Origin: Doryteuthis pealeii
Taxonomy: Eukaryota > Mollusca > Cephalopoda > Myopsida > Loliginidae
NCBI GenBank assembly: GCA_023376005.1
Contig: CM042152.1
Span: forward strand, 69,642,139-69,706,138
DNA length: 64,000 bases
Direction of reading: 5' to 3'
The translations under genes and the position numbers were made by a program. Within the stretch, counting starts at the first letter, position 1. Every line of letters begins with the position of its first letter. Positions 33,165 through 45,185 of this stretch are shown one piece after another. Under the pieces are notes generated by a model that did no database searches, was not told the DNA's origin, and saw only the letters and a list, made by a program, of their open reading frames with translations.

Positions 33165-33330
33165 CTACGTATCGGTGGCCCAGAGGTAGAGTTTCTGATT
33201 TTGCATGCTGGGTTCCCGGTTTCGATTTCTGTCGGAGGGACATTGTAAGTATACATCGCTGATGAGACTTAATAAAGTTGAAACAGCTGTACGATGTTCT
33301 ACATGGGGCACGATATTTGCCGAGTTTGCT
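33165..33330 (+). mobile_element. tRNA-Gly-like SINE carrying a hammerhead ribozyme
   Basis: The head at 33165-33245 has the perfect A box TGGCCCAGAGG and B box GGTTTCGATTT. The region ATCGGTGG..CAG.GGTAGA resembles tRNA-Gly. The hammerhead follows at 33253-33297. The 3' body starts 'tctacatggggcacgat'. Same tRNA-then-ribozyme order as two other elements but a different tRNA head and stem sequences, so either a second family or an independent assembly. Repeated in D at 50015-50180. Confidence 0.8.
33253..33297 (+). ncRNA. Hammerhead ribozyme, complete consensus
   Basis: ACATCG, CTGATGA, stem II GACTT-AATA-AAGTT, GAA, stem III ACAGCTGT (perfectly self-complementary), A17, CGATGT. Stem I has six Watson-Crick pairs, stem II four plus one G-U. 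Predicted cleavage after A 33291 (GUA). Identical in D (50104-50148). Confidence 0.88.
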
Positions 33331-33459
33331 TGTCATGATTATTTTCAAATAATTATCGAATTTTATACGATATACGCATTGTAATTGCATTCAAGCAAAA
33401 AAAGTATAAATAATATATACTTTACTCAACAATGCTTTCTAAAGCAAATTATCAAATCT

Positions 33460-33467
<8 letters not shown>

Positions 33468-33541
<74 letters not shown>
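33468..33541. repeat. (TA)n microsatellite, ~37 units
   Basis: A pure TA run, about 22 bp in the corresponding place of copy D (50314-50334). Confidence 0.95.
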
Positions 33542-33544
<3 letters not shown>

Positions 33545-33950
33545 AGTTTTGTTGAACTGTACAGACAATTCCTGTCGGACAAGTTTTTCATTGATCCATT
33601 CCAATTTTGGGCCATCTTTCTGGTGTAACAGTCCCCTAAAGGTTTTCAAACTAGCGCTTTCGGCAATACAATTTGCCATCCTCAGGTAGGAGCCGATGGT
33701 ATGATTTGTGTTCTCGTTTTTAACGAGAACGAGTAGTAGCAAGGAATTAGTGGGAGGTAATAACCATTGGTAGTAGGAGGTTGTAGGAATGGTAGCGGTT
33801 CGAGCGAGCGTTGCAGTAGTGATTTTATGTGGGAGGGGGGCTGTTATACCAGTTACACCCCAACACCAGAAAGATGGCCCAAAAATTGGAATGGATCAAC
33901 AAAAAACTTGTCCGACAGGAATTGTCTGTACAGTTCAACAAAACTTGTAT
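33541..33950. repeat. Long inverted repeat, ~87-bp arms
   Basis: ACAAGTTTTGTTGAACTGTA at the left end is inverted at 33930-33950. The arms 33541-33627 and 33863-33950 are about 95% complementary. The loop (minus strand, 33640-33690) contains CTGAGGATGGCAAATTGTAT then TTGCCGAAAGCGCT, a hammerhead-like core with a degraded stem I. Confidence 0.9.
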
Positions 33951-34185
33951 AAAAGAAAAAATGCTGCCAAAATACACTTATTTTAATATATATATTGTGG
34001 CTGTCGATAACAACAGAGACAAAGAAACCGTTGAACAGTAACATTTGACAAAGGGTATCTAACGAACCTGAAAATTTATGTAAAAAAATAATAAAAAGTA
34101 AGTGAATCCAATACTCCATAATATCGAGTTCATTCATTTATTATTTTCATGCTTCACAATAACGCCTAATTTAAAAAAACATTTA

Positions 34186-34234
<49 letters not shown>

Positions 34235-34364
34235 ATCTATTAATGCTGTTATAATTTCTAGTGATTGATCCATATATGTGAAGATGCTTACAAGTTATTA
34301 CTTTACACACACACACACACACACACACACTATATATAATATTATATTATATATATATATATTA

Positions 34365-34992
34365 CTAGCAAATATATGCACCCTCCGGGTGCAAGTATTT
34401 AAGTTTTTAATGTAAAAAATATTGTATTAAATTAGAAAGGCTAAGAAACTAAATAAGAATACAGATAAAAAGATTTGAAAAGAGGGGGGTTATAATCGAA
34501 AAATAGAAACAACTGAAACTTACTCTTCCATCACATCTCGTCTTTCATTGTTATTTTTTTATAATTTAAGTATTTAGTTAAAGAGGAAGTAAAGAATAAA
34601 ATGTCAGTTATTTTATCTTGTTAATGGATTTCATTTAAGATTTCATTGAAGAGATTTTTGCTATATTCATTAAAATAAAACCAAACAGTTAGAAATCAAT
34701 AATACTAAGCACATATTTATTAAATTCGATTTTTTAATATTAATATGCAAATTAGCCTTCCAGTTCACGCTATAGACCGCTATTTTGTTATATATAAATA
34801 TAATTGCATGTTGTCAGTATGTAGACATAGTTAACAGTATTAATAATGTAAGACAATTTTATTAATAATTGAGGTTTAAATAAAAATAAAATCATGGAGA
34901 ATGTGATGTCAATAACTAAGAGAATTGTGACTTGAGTAGGAATATAGTTTCGGTTACAGACAGAAAAACCCACAATCTCCATTATAATAAGA
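34365..34992 (-). mobile_element. Non-autonomous Helitron, family H1, in copy A
   Basis: Minus-strand TC start at 34992, hairpin GCACCC-GGA-GGGTGC and CTAG end at 34365-34368, flanked by A and T as expected. It occupies the same AT tract as the plus-strand element at 50939-51579 in copy D. Confidence 0.9.
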
Positions 34993-35094
34993 TATTGACC
35001 AATAAGCAAATATCTATGTTAATTTGTATGTTTGTAAACTTCTATATTTGTAGATGTCTACCGGCTGAGAATTCAGGTGAACCTACAAACCAAT

Positions 35095-35101
35095 TACTAA
35101 C
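35095..35101 (+). promoter_or_regulatory. Splice branch-point consensus
   Basis: TACTAAC, with the branch A at 35100, 30 nt before the acceptor AG. It is conserved at 51719-51725 before the second exon copy. Confidence 0.6.
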
Positions 35102-35130
35102 AATGTCTTTTCTCTCTCTCTCTTTTTCAG

Positions 35131-35181
35131 GTTGTTTAGTTGGCGATGGATTATGTGGACCAGAAGGAAGTTGTATTGATG
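35131..35181 (+). CDS. Putative 51-nt cysteine-rich coding exon, copy A
   Basis: The exon is bounded by a consensus acceptor (TTTTCTCTCTCTCTCTTTTT then CAG at 35128-35130) and donor GTAAGT at 35182. TACTAAC, a perfect branch-point consensus, lies at 35095-35101, 30 nt upstream. Length 51 nt and phase 1-1 make it a symmetric exon that can be added or skipped without shifting frame. It encodes CLVGDGLCGPEGSCID plus split codons at both ends; the three cysteines and glycines suggest an extracellular disulphide-rich module, but I cannot name the family. The remaining exons lie outside the window or are unrecognised. Confidence 0.65.
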
Positions 35182-35744
35182 GTAAGTACACATTTTTCAA
35201 TATATCTTATTTGATGTTTAATACCATCAATACATAAATATTTTTATAAGTATTTACCATTTATTATCCGTACACACACAAATTCCTTTTTGCTTAAAAT
35301 CTGTATATAGCTTTTTTTTATTTATTTATTTTTTTTTCGCCTTTGGATTATTTATAAAACCTTATGATTTATTAATTTTTTTTTTATTGAGTGCCTTTTG
35401 TAACATATTGATGTCAGTATAGCCTACTGTTGGTTTGAATAACAGCAGCTAAGTACCACTCAAGCAGTGTCCAAGACAGCTGTATAAATAGGACTCAAGA
35501 ATGATCCATCCATGAATCTGGGTGATTTGGGTGATTCCATTCCTTGAGTTTCTGATTGGCTGCTTGACTGCTTGATTTTGAATGACATTGTGGAGTCTTA
35601 TATATACTCTGTCATTTTGTAGTGGACTTTGTGGCTTTCGGGATTGTATTCAGTTACAACCGTTTGCTGCCTTTGTCTTCCAGTTTTGACGGTAATTGGA
35701 CTTTAATATTATTCTTCACAACAGAATCCAAAAGATATATATCA

Positions 35745-36460
35745 CTACAAGGATTGTTTTCTTTATTCTAGGTAAGTTTTATTATTTGACAAATAAATTA
35801 CAATAGCTCCTTTATATACTCAGCAATTCTTGAGGGTATTGTGATGTAAGCAGTGACATAGTCTCGGTTACACACACCAAATCTCATGTTTATAATAAGA
35901 TATTGTATTGTGTGGAATTCATATGCAAAGCAATAAAGCTACAGTTTAACTGTAAATTGTTATTACTCTTTTAATAATATATAATATAATATATGATTAA
36001 TATGATATATAGATGTAATATGTGAGTAAAATGGAAATAAACCGCAACTATAAGAAAATTTGAAAAACAAGTGTTACCGAAACAATAGATCGAATTTTAA
36101 TTATCGATGTATTAAACATTTCGGTTTCATTAAACCTTCGTTCAGAATGTATCTTGTGGTGAAAGATTTCTCATTCTCCTAATTATTCTATAAAAACAAT
36201 CCATCATTCTTATTTTTCCCCACAAGATAAATCCGCATGACGAAGATTTAATAACCGAAATGTTTTTTAAACATCGATAATTAAATTCATCATATTTCGG
36301 AACACTTGTTTTCTTTCAATTCTTATATATATAAAACTGTCTGTTCCGTTCCAACGGAGAGAAAATCAATGATTTTATAAATAAAGAAGGTCTGCAAATG
36401 TATTTTGTCATGTTTCAGAAAAAAATTTTCTTAATTCTTTTTGTTTTACATTTATATATA

Positions 36461-36493
<33 letters not shown>

Positions 36494-39400
36494 GAGCTGT
36501 AACACAGGGTATCAATTGTCCAACCAGCATCTCAGGCAAAATTCACCTTATTATTTGAATTGACCTCGTCATATATGTAATAAAGAAAAAATACTACTTA
36601 AAAAATGCTTCTATGCAAACTTCTTTAGGCAAAAATTCACCTTATTTATTGAATGAACCCTGTGTATATATAATAAAAAGGTAAAACTGTAAACAGTGCT
36701 TCTATTGTCAACTCCTTTAGGCAACATGTCACTTTATTTATTGAATGATCCTCATATATATAGATATTGAGGATATGTGCTTAATTGAGTCATACCTAAT
36801 TTCTGGAAATTAATTAGTTAGAAATTAATGAATTTAGGCAGGTATATATGTTACAAATATAAGGCTAAAAAAATCGAGATGCCGCCTTCATTAAGCACAT
36901 ATCTTCAAAAACATTTCGGGCTTAAACCATATAAAACTAAAACATTTGTTTGTTTTTACGTAACCTCATATATATTATACTCATAATATATATAATATAT
37001 ATATATATATATAAGTTGCTCAAACCTGCTTTCCTATGACAACATATTAACCTTGCGGAACAAGTATGAATTCCCCATGATATCCCTGCAGTATGGGTTA
37101 ATCACTACCGACTACCAGTCTACCTCTCTCATAGTTCGCGCTCGCATTAAATGACCAGGATGTTGGATATGCCAGTGTAAAACAAGAGTCAAGCAGCTGC
37201 TCAACTCTTCAGAAAAATTCATCTTATTTAATTGAATGACCCTACGTATCGGTATACAGTAAAAGAAAAAAGATGCAACTGTAAACAGTATTCTATTGCC
37301 ACACTCCTCAGCAATAATTCATTTATTATTGAATGAGCCCCCCCCCCCCCCGTATACATAATGAAAAAGATACGGACTGATAAACAGACCTCTTATTTGC
37401 CAACTCCTTAGACAAAATTCACCTTATTTATTCGAAAACCCTGTGTATGCAGTAAATTCTAATAAAAAGTTGGTAAAATCCCTTATTTATTGAATGGACC
37501 CTTGTATATATAAGAAAAACATGCAACAGTAAACAGTGATTTCTATGCCAACTCCTTAAGAAAATTACCTCTATTTAGTTGAATGAACCTCATACAATAT
37601 AAAAAAACGCTGCACGGTGTAAACAGTGCTTCCTGTTGCCCAACACCTTAGACACAATTACCTTATATTTGAACGACCCTTGTTATGCAGCTAAATTCAT
37701 AATAAAAATGTAAATCCCCTTAATTTATTGAATGACCCTCATATATAATGAAAAACGTGCAAACTGTAAACAGTGGCTTCCTATTGCCAACTCCTTTGAC
37801 AAACATTCACCGTTGTTTATTGAACGACCATTGTATATGCAGTAAAGTTACTAAATAAAATGGTAAATCCCTTATTTATTGATAATGACCCTCGCATAAT
37901 AAAGAAAAGTTGCAACTCCTCAGCACAAAATTCACTTAGCTTATTGAATGACTATATATATAAAGAAAAAAGATCAGTGCTTCCTATTGCCAACTCCCTT
38001 AGACAGAATTTCACCTATTTATTGACACACCATTGGTCATATGCAGTAAATTTCTAATAAAAATGGTAAATCCGGAATTGATAAAGTTCAAGCCAACTCT
38101 TCAAAGATGGGCAATTAGCCGTGACATATTAAGTGATAATTTTTGTTGAGTTTTTGAATTAATTTCAGTCATGTCTAAAACACTCGCGTTGATGCTTGGT
38201 TGTAGCTTATGAAAGGTGGCAAATATCAACTCTATCAATCTTTATGAGTTTTATTAAGAACTCTTCAACTTTTAACCACGAGATTCATTCATCATTAAAT
38301 AGTCAGCATAAAATGAAGTGAATCTTCAGATTAAATTACTTACTGTGAAATTTACCATTTGTGTACAGGTAGTGGCAGAAGGTAGGTATTTACCCACCCA
38401 TTCGCAACAGGCAGGATGTGTCGCCCAGTGAGAATCAATCACTATTTAGTACTAGGTAATTTATCCAAACCATTCGCAATAGGTGGATTGTGACACCCAG
38501 TGAGAATCAAACTCACTATTCAAGTACTAGGTAGTTTATCCAACCCAATTTGCAATGGTAGGATGGACGCCCAGTGAGAATAAAACTCACATATTCAGTT
38601 ACGAGATTTCAACCCTTCACACAGACATGATGGACACAATGTTCTGCAGTATGGGGCATTTCTGTGAGAATCAAACCTCTTATTCAGTGGTAGCAATGTA
38701 TTTACTACCATTCGCAACAGACGGATGTGACACAGTCCCAATTTGATGGCACCCAGTGAGAATCAAACTTCACCAAAGATGCTGATAAAAGGACGCAAGC
38801 TAAGGATTATCCATGCTCCCAGTTTTTTTTTCCTCACCATTTCAACTAACTTAAATACATTTCATTAGTTTCTTAGAAACGTTTACACAGATAAGTTACA
38901 AAAGGTAGTAGGAGTTCTAGACAGCTTTAGTTGGGACCATTAATTTTCCGGTGTCTCATTCAAAGCAAAATATGTGATCCAGGACGCACTAATTAAAAGC
39001 TATCAGCATCACTGATCCCTATTCATCAGTAGATATTTACCAACCTATTTGCACAGTGGTAGAGTGGACACAAAGTCATGATGTGGGGCATCCTGTGAGA
39101 TTCAGAACACTATTCAGTAGTAGGTATTTAACCAACCTTTTCACACCGGTAGATGTGACAAAGTCTTGCAATTATGGGGCATCAGTGAGAATCAACTCAT
39201 ATACATGTAGAATGTATTTATCCAACCCATTCACATGGTAGGATTATGACACACTGCTTACATTTATGAAGATCCAGGGAAGATCAACTCACTATTCAGT
39301 GTAGATGACTGCAGATTAACTTGCAAACCATTGAACCATGATGGGACATTGCTGATAGATTATAATTAGAAATAATGCTAGATTCAACAATCTTTCTATG

Positions 39401-41784
39401 TGTTTATTAACTAACTTATATCAAGATTGCTGAATCTAACATATAGATTTGATTCAACTTCTAAGGAGGATTCTGATATGCTGGATCCAAGCATATAGGA
39501 GTGGAGGGAATTGAAAGAGCTGATTCTGCAGCTAAATCAGCCTATAGATTTTGATCCGACATGTTCCAAGATCCATATACTGACTTGGAAACCTAAATTA
39601 ATAGTTTCTTCTTACAAAATGGCAAACAACGCTGATAACAACATCCCACAATAAACTCTTCCTAATCAAACCTAATCAAAACCCAATTGAGAGGCTGAGA
39701 GACCTACTTTTAGGAAGTCTAGAAAGGAAATCAAGTCATGCGTCCCAATTTACGCATTGGTCATACAAGATTACGTACTCCTATAACTCAAATAAGAACA
39801 ACAACCACAATGTGGAACAGTCAAACACCTTTGACTGTTGAAACACTTATTCATGGAATGCACGGTTTTCACATCGAAGAAAACGTATTTTAATGCAAAC
39901 ATTGAAAAGATCTATTTGAAATGTCAACATGAGGACATTGCTGTCCTTTTGAGGCGAAATAAAATTATACCATAGAATATAGAACATGACTTTAATCAAT
40001 ACCATACAACATGATCCCAATGGTGCTAAACACATTGTTAAACCAATTACTAAAAAGTAAAAATATAATACACAAACATATATTAGCTTCGTAACCATTG
40101 AGGCATTGACATAACCCTAGACAGCGATTGTGATATGCTGTTAAAATAATCAACCAACCAGATCAAACAATTTAATGACTCATGACCTCTCATGATGCAT
40201 GTCAAGTGTGATAGCATGGCAAAAACAACAGCATCCATTATTTGAACATAGGTATCAATTAACCACACCCTTATATTATGTAAACTTTATTTCTCAGTGA
40301 TATATAAGGACACATTGCATGATTTTGAAACACACATAATAACATGGGCTGTTTTGCCAGGCCAAATCTAACTGATGACTTCAAGACACCTTCAAACTCT
40401 ACCTTATCAATTACCAAGATCACACAATACACCCCTAAGCCGATTAATAACATCCATGACAAATATGATTTTGATTTTTTTTCTTTCTGTTGTGCATGTT
40501 CCTTTTTTTCCGTGTTTTGATATTGTCATGATGAGTTACTTATGATAATGTATCTGAATTAATATACATTCTATGTTATAATGCTTTTGACTATTAATTA
40601 AAAAGCATTGAAAAAAAACTTTCGGATTTCCTGGGTATTGTGATGTAACCTATGGCGTAGTTTTGGTACAGGACAGATTAGATACCCAAATCTCCATTAA
40701 TATAAGATAGTCACACCTGTTATCTGACAGTTTTCACCTATGTGATCTTCAGACCAAAAGGTTGGAGGGGTATATAAAAATGAAAGAACAACAGGTATTT
40801 AGGAGGATGATATTTTTACTTAGCCAGGTGCTGCGCTGAATAACAGAAGCGCGGCGCAAAACACGTTGACAAAAACAAAGGCTTACAAATTCTGTTTGAC
40901 AAAGTTTATATTTATATAGATTGATAGCCCTGATGATGTTTTGGAACAAAACCGAAACGCTGGTAGCATCTTACTAAGTAAAAATATCATCCTTCTAAAC
41001 ACCTTGTGTTTTTTGCTTTTATATACCTTATACCTGTTGGATTGATTTCATTTTTCCTTTTAATATATATAGTAAAAATATGCACATGCAAAAATGAACA
41101 TTTTTCTCTATTAATAGATGTAATATATATATATGGGTTAAGTAAAACAATGTTATGTGTTGGATTTTATTATGCTTAAGCCGAAATTTTGGGGAGTATG
41201 TGCTTTAATGAAGTTCGTTTACCTAATTTGAATTAATTAGTTATAATTACATGAATTTCAGGCGGCATATGTTAAATGTAAGGACCTAAACGAATCGAGA
41301 AATGTACAATCCCTGAACGACATTTCGACCTATTTGGTCTATCTGGCAAGTTATAGACAGGGGAGACGCTCCGTGCTGTGTGACTCAAAACTCGAACTGT
41401 CAGTTGACGGCGAAAGTCTCTAACCTTCAGCTTGCCTAATTCCCATTCTTCGTTCGTTTTGATACTCTTGATTATTCCACTTTTAATGACTCTTAACATG
41501 ACAGGTTTGGTTAAGTAGTCATATATATTAGTTATAATTATATTATTATATGTGGAGAAAGGTTGACGAACACGAGATGTTGTACAAATGGATGTTTATT
41601 TTGTACAACGTCCTGTGGTTCGTCTACTTTCTCAAAACATATGTCGGCAGTTAATTTCCTCTTATTTCTCCCATTGTTGTGACTACGTATCGGTGGGCCA
41701 GAGGTAGGTTCTCCTGATTTTGCTGCTGGGTTCCCGTTTCGATTTCTGTCGGAGGGGACATTGTAGTATACATCGCTGATGAGA
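35745..41784. other. Duplicated block, copy B (indel-rich)
   Basis: It corresponds in order to 27250-33262 of copy A: Helitron end, palindrome, 90-bp satellite, three 73-bp units, LINE 3' end (~39450-39990), decayed hammerhead palindrome and ribozyme SINE (~41130-41480). It shares A-only features (the 10-bp LINE duplication, the TAA in the LINE, absence of the 48046 MITE, three 73-bp units) but has a single-base insertion or deletion every 15-30 bases, including in otherwise invariant repeats. This looks like uncorrected long-read sequence of A. No element here should be annotated as an independent gene. Confidence 0.85.
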
Positions 41785-44700
41785 ATCATCCCACTTACGA
41801 GACGTGGCACAAGTACATTTTTTTATGTGCCGGCCCGCCCACGCAGCCAAGACTCATGGGTGGTAGCGTGCAAAAAAATGCATTGAATCCCATCAACATT
41901 CCCCTGCTCAATGGCAGGGGCCACCTCAGGCACTGGGCAATAAAGTCCAGCCCTGTCCTTTAAATCAAGGGGACAGGTGTTGCCTGCGCGAGATAGCCGC
42001 CTGGGGCATCAACCCGCTGTTAACTTTCATCTAAACAAGCACAACAATTGTGTTGAAATATGTCTTTCTGGATTGGAGCCGAAAAGCTGCTACACACCAT
42101 GCAGAAATGTTTGACAAAGGGCAGGTGTTTGACATTCCCCGCCGCCCACGGTGCATCCTCCTGGCTAGCAGCATAAAAGAGTGCTAGTCTTGTATTGGTC
42201 AATGTGCAACCAAGCAGCTATTACTTCTCCTCCTCTGGCATATTTCTATACTTCCTGCTATTCATTCTCCCCTTTCTGAATGCCAGAGAGGATGATCATG
42301 ATTAATGTTGCTTCCGAATTAATTGTAACTCAGTATTTCTAGAAATAAGAATCAGACTATCAGGGCGACCTTTGCGCTGAAAGGGTCGACTTTGATAGCC
42401 TATGCATGCATAATCATTCTCATTAGGGCCGCACCTTTTAAAAATAGAATCAACATTTTGTTTCATTGGTTGGTCTGGATTTTTATGGGCATGTCAATCC
42501 CCCCATAGTTGGGTTATTTATGCAAAAGTTTTGTTTTATTCATTCTTGCGCGTATTTTTTTTCAACACATTTTTTTAATTAATTTTTTTTTTTTAAACTA
42601 AAAGTTTGCAAGCCTTATCACCAAGATAGAAATGAACAATGCAATGCGAACTGTTAATTTTTCTTCAGAATACAAAGTGTGCTCATAAAAGCCTACGAGT
42701 TTGAAGCTATATTTACAAGATAGAAAATGAACAATGAATGGAACATTAATTTTTCAGAATACAAGACGTGTGCTCAAAATGTACAAAATAATCATTTTAA
42801 ACTCGTAATGAAAAGCGCCGATATGCCCGGGCAAACCTAAACCAGATACAGTTAAATTACACAAATATCTTCAAATTTAATGGTAGCCAAGATTAATGTG
42901 ACTATTTACTTGTTTGTAAATAATTTTCATAGATGCGTATACATGAGATACAACAAACTAATATATAAATAAATTAATACTGGGCATTGATTTATTAACA
43001 ACATTTTTTAACAAAAATGGGGGACCATTTAATGTTGCCATTACTTAATTTTTAGAGTATATATCATACAGATTTCTTCTTTTATTCTATGTATTAATTA
43101 TTTGACAATAAATTAAAACTCCTTTATATACCTCAGCAATCTTCAGGTATTGTGATGCTAAGCAGCCAAAATATGACATAGTTTCGCCCGTTACAGACAC
43201 CAATCTCTGTTATAATAAGAATGTATGTGTGTGTGTTTCATATGCCAGCAACGCCAATAAAGCTACAGGTTTAACTGTAAATTTTCACACTCTTTTAATA
43301 TATATAGGTTAGCTGCTAAACAGGCTTCCAATTGCCTCAACCAACACCTCAGCAAAATTCACCTTATAATTGAATGTACTCTCATAATATGTATATAAAG
43401 AAAAAGATACAACTATAAACAATGCCTTCCTAATAGCCAACTACATTTAGCGCCAAATTCACCTTATTTATTCAATGAACCTTGTATATATAAATAAAAA
43501 CGGTAAAGCCTTGTAAACAGTGCCCTTTACCTATTGTCAACTTCCTATTAGGCCCAACATTCACTTTAAATTTAGAATCGATCCTCATATAATATAGTAT
43601 ATTTGAGATATCGTGCTTAATTTGAAGTCATACCTCAATTTAAGCGAATGTAATTAGTTAATAATTAATGAATTTATATAGGCGGTATATATCGCTTCAA
43701 GATATAAGGCAAACAAATCGCAGCATGGCCCTAAATTCATTAATTGCATTAACTAAAATTAATTTTCCAAAATTAGCCGCTTATGACTTCAATCAAGCAC
43801 ATATCCTCAAAAAATTGCTTCGCTTAAAGCCATATACAAAATAAAGCACATTTGCTTTGTTTACTAACCTCATATATATATTACTATATATAGTTATATA
43901 TATATATATTAATCAAATAAGTAATCCACAGACACGCTTGTTTCAGGTATCACCTGTTCATCCCAGTGTAAGGCCCTATACCGTAACAGCTACCTCTGCC
44001 CGGGGTTCGCAGCCCGAATGAACTTTTCGTCGCCCAAACCTTTTTACCGTACGCGCCAGAGGCCCAGCCCTGCTTCAATATATAGCGAGAATAAATAATC
44101 GCCCTACATTCTAAGCGGAAATGAAATTCACTAGCAGCTCCTCAACCGCTTTATGTAAACAAACACAAAAAAAAAAGCGCAGGTTAGCTATTATAAAAGT
44201 GCAACGCTCTTCCTATGACAACATTATACCTTTGGAAAAGCTATGAATTCCCATTATCCCTGCAGCATATGCGGTTAAAAAATACTACCACTACAGTTCT
44301 TCATATTAGTATAGGCTCTGCAATTAAATAACCATGATGTTATATGCCATTAACAAAGGAGCCAAACCGGCCTGCCAACGCATTCAGCAAAAAGTTATCT
44401 TTTATTAATGACCCTCGTATACATAAAGAAAAAAAGGTTGTGCTAATGTTAAACAGGCTACTTCACCTATGACAACTCCTCATGCCCAAAATACACTTTA
44501 CTTATTGAATGAACCCCCCCCGTATATATATAAGCAAAAGATAGCGCATGCCGCTAACCAGTACTCTTATTGCTAACACCTTAAGACAAAATTCACCTAT
44601 TTATTGCAACGCACCCTTGCATGTATGCAGTAAATTCTTAATAAAAAATAGGCAAATCACCTTATCGTATTGAATGGACCCTTGGTATATATAAGAAAAA

Positions 44701-45185
44701 CATAGCCAACAGTAAGCAGTGATTTTCTATTGCCAACTCTTGAGAAATTTACCTTATTTTTTGAATGACCCTCATACATATAAAGCAAAAGTGCAACTGT
44801 AAATGCCGACTTCCTATGCCAAATCCTTTGACAAAATTCACCTGATTTATTGAACAACTCATTGAAAATAGCAGTAAATTCTAATAAAAATGCTAAAATC
44901 ACCTTTATTTTAATTGACATGACCTTATGCCATGCATAGACAGAAAAAGTTGCAACTGCCTAACTCAGTACTTCCTATATAGCAATTACCTTAGACAAAA
45001 ATTCACCTTATTATTGAACGACCATTGTATATGCCCAGTTAAATTCTAATAAAAATTTGCCGTAAAATTCCGCCGAATGCATAAATGCACCCTTCAAGCA
45101 AACTCTCAAGATAGCAATTAGCCCGCTGACATATTTAGTTGATAATTCTTGCTTGAGTCTTCTGAATTAATTCATAATTTAATCA
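41785..45185. other. Duplicated block, copy C (indel-rich)
   Basis: It corresponds to 26030-29610 of A, with the LINE carboxy terminus (~41990-42290, minus), 91-bp duplication, Helitron end and satellite. Extra C and GC insertions ('gcc', 'cgc') are the prevailing errors. It lacks the palindrome at 27480-27970 of A and contains a private ~260-bp segment at 43903-44165, so it is not simply a read of A. It most likely belongs with D. Confidence 0.75.
43903..44165. repeat. Insert private to copy C
   Basis: About 260 bp absent from A and B at the matching place (after the (TA)n at 28493). It reads 'gtaatccacagacacgcttg', 'ggtatcacctgttcatccca' and so on. No coding signal. The GC-insertion errors make its identity hard to judge. 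Confidence 0.4.

Larger units (their letters stand above)
26030..35745. other. Duplicated block, copy A
   Basis: This segment recurs, in pieces, at 35745-41784 (copy B), 41785-45185 (copy C) and 46311-52340 (copy D), always in the same orientation. Where A and D align (e.g. 30911-31456 with 48311-48849) identity is about 98-99% apart from a few indels. A ends in the 51-nt exon and 560 bp of sequence downstream of it. Details are given under the individual elements. Confidence 0.9.
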
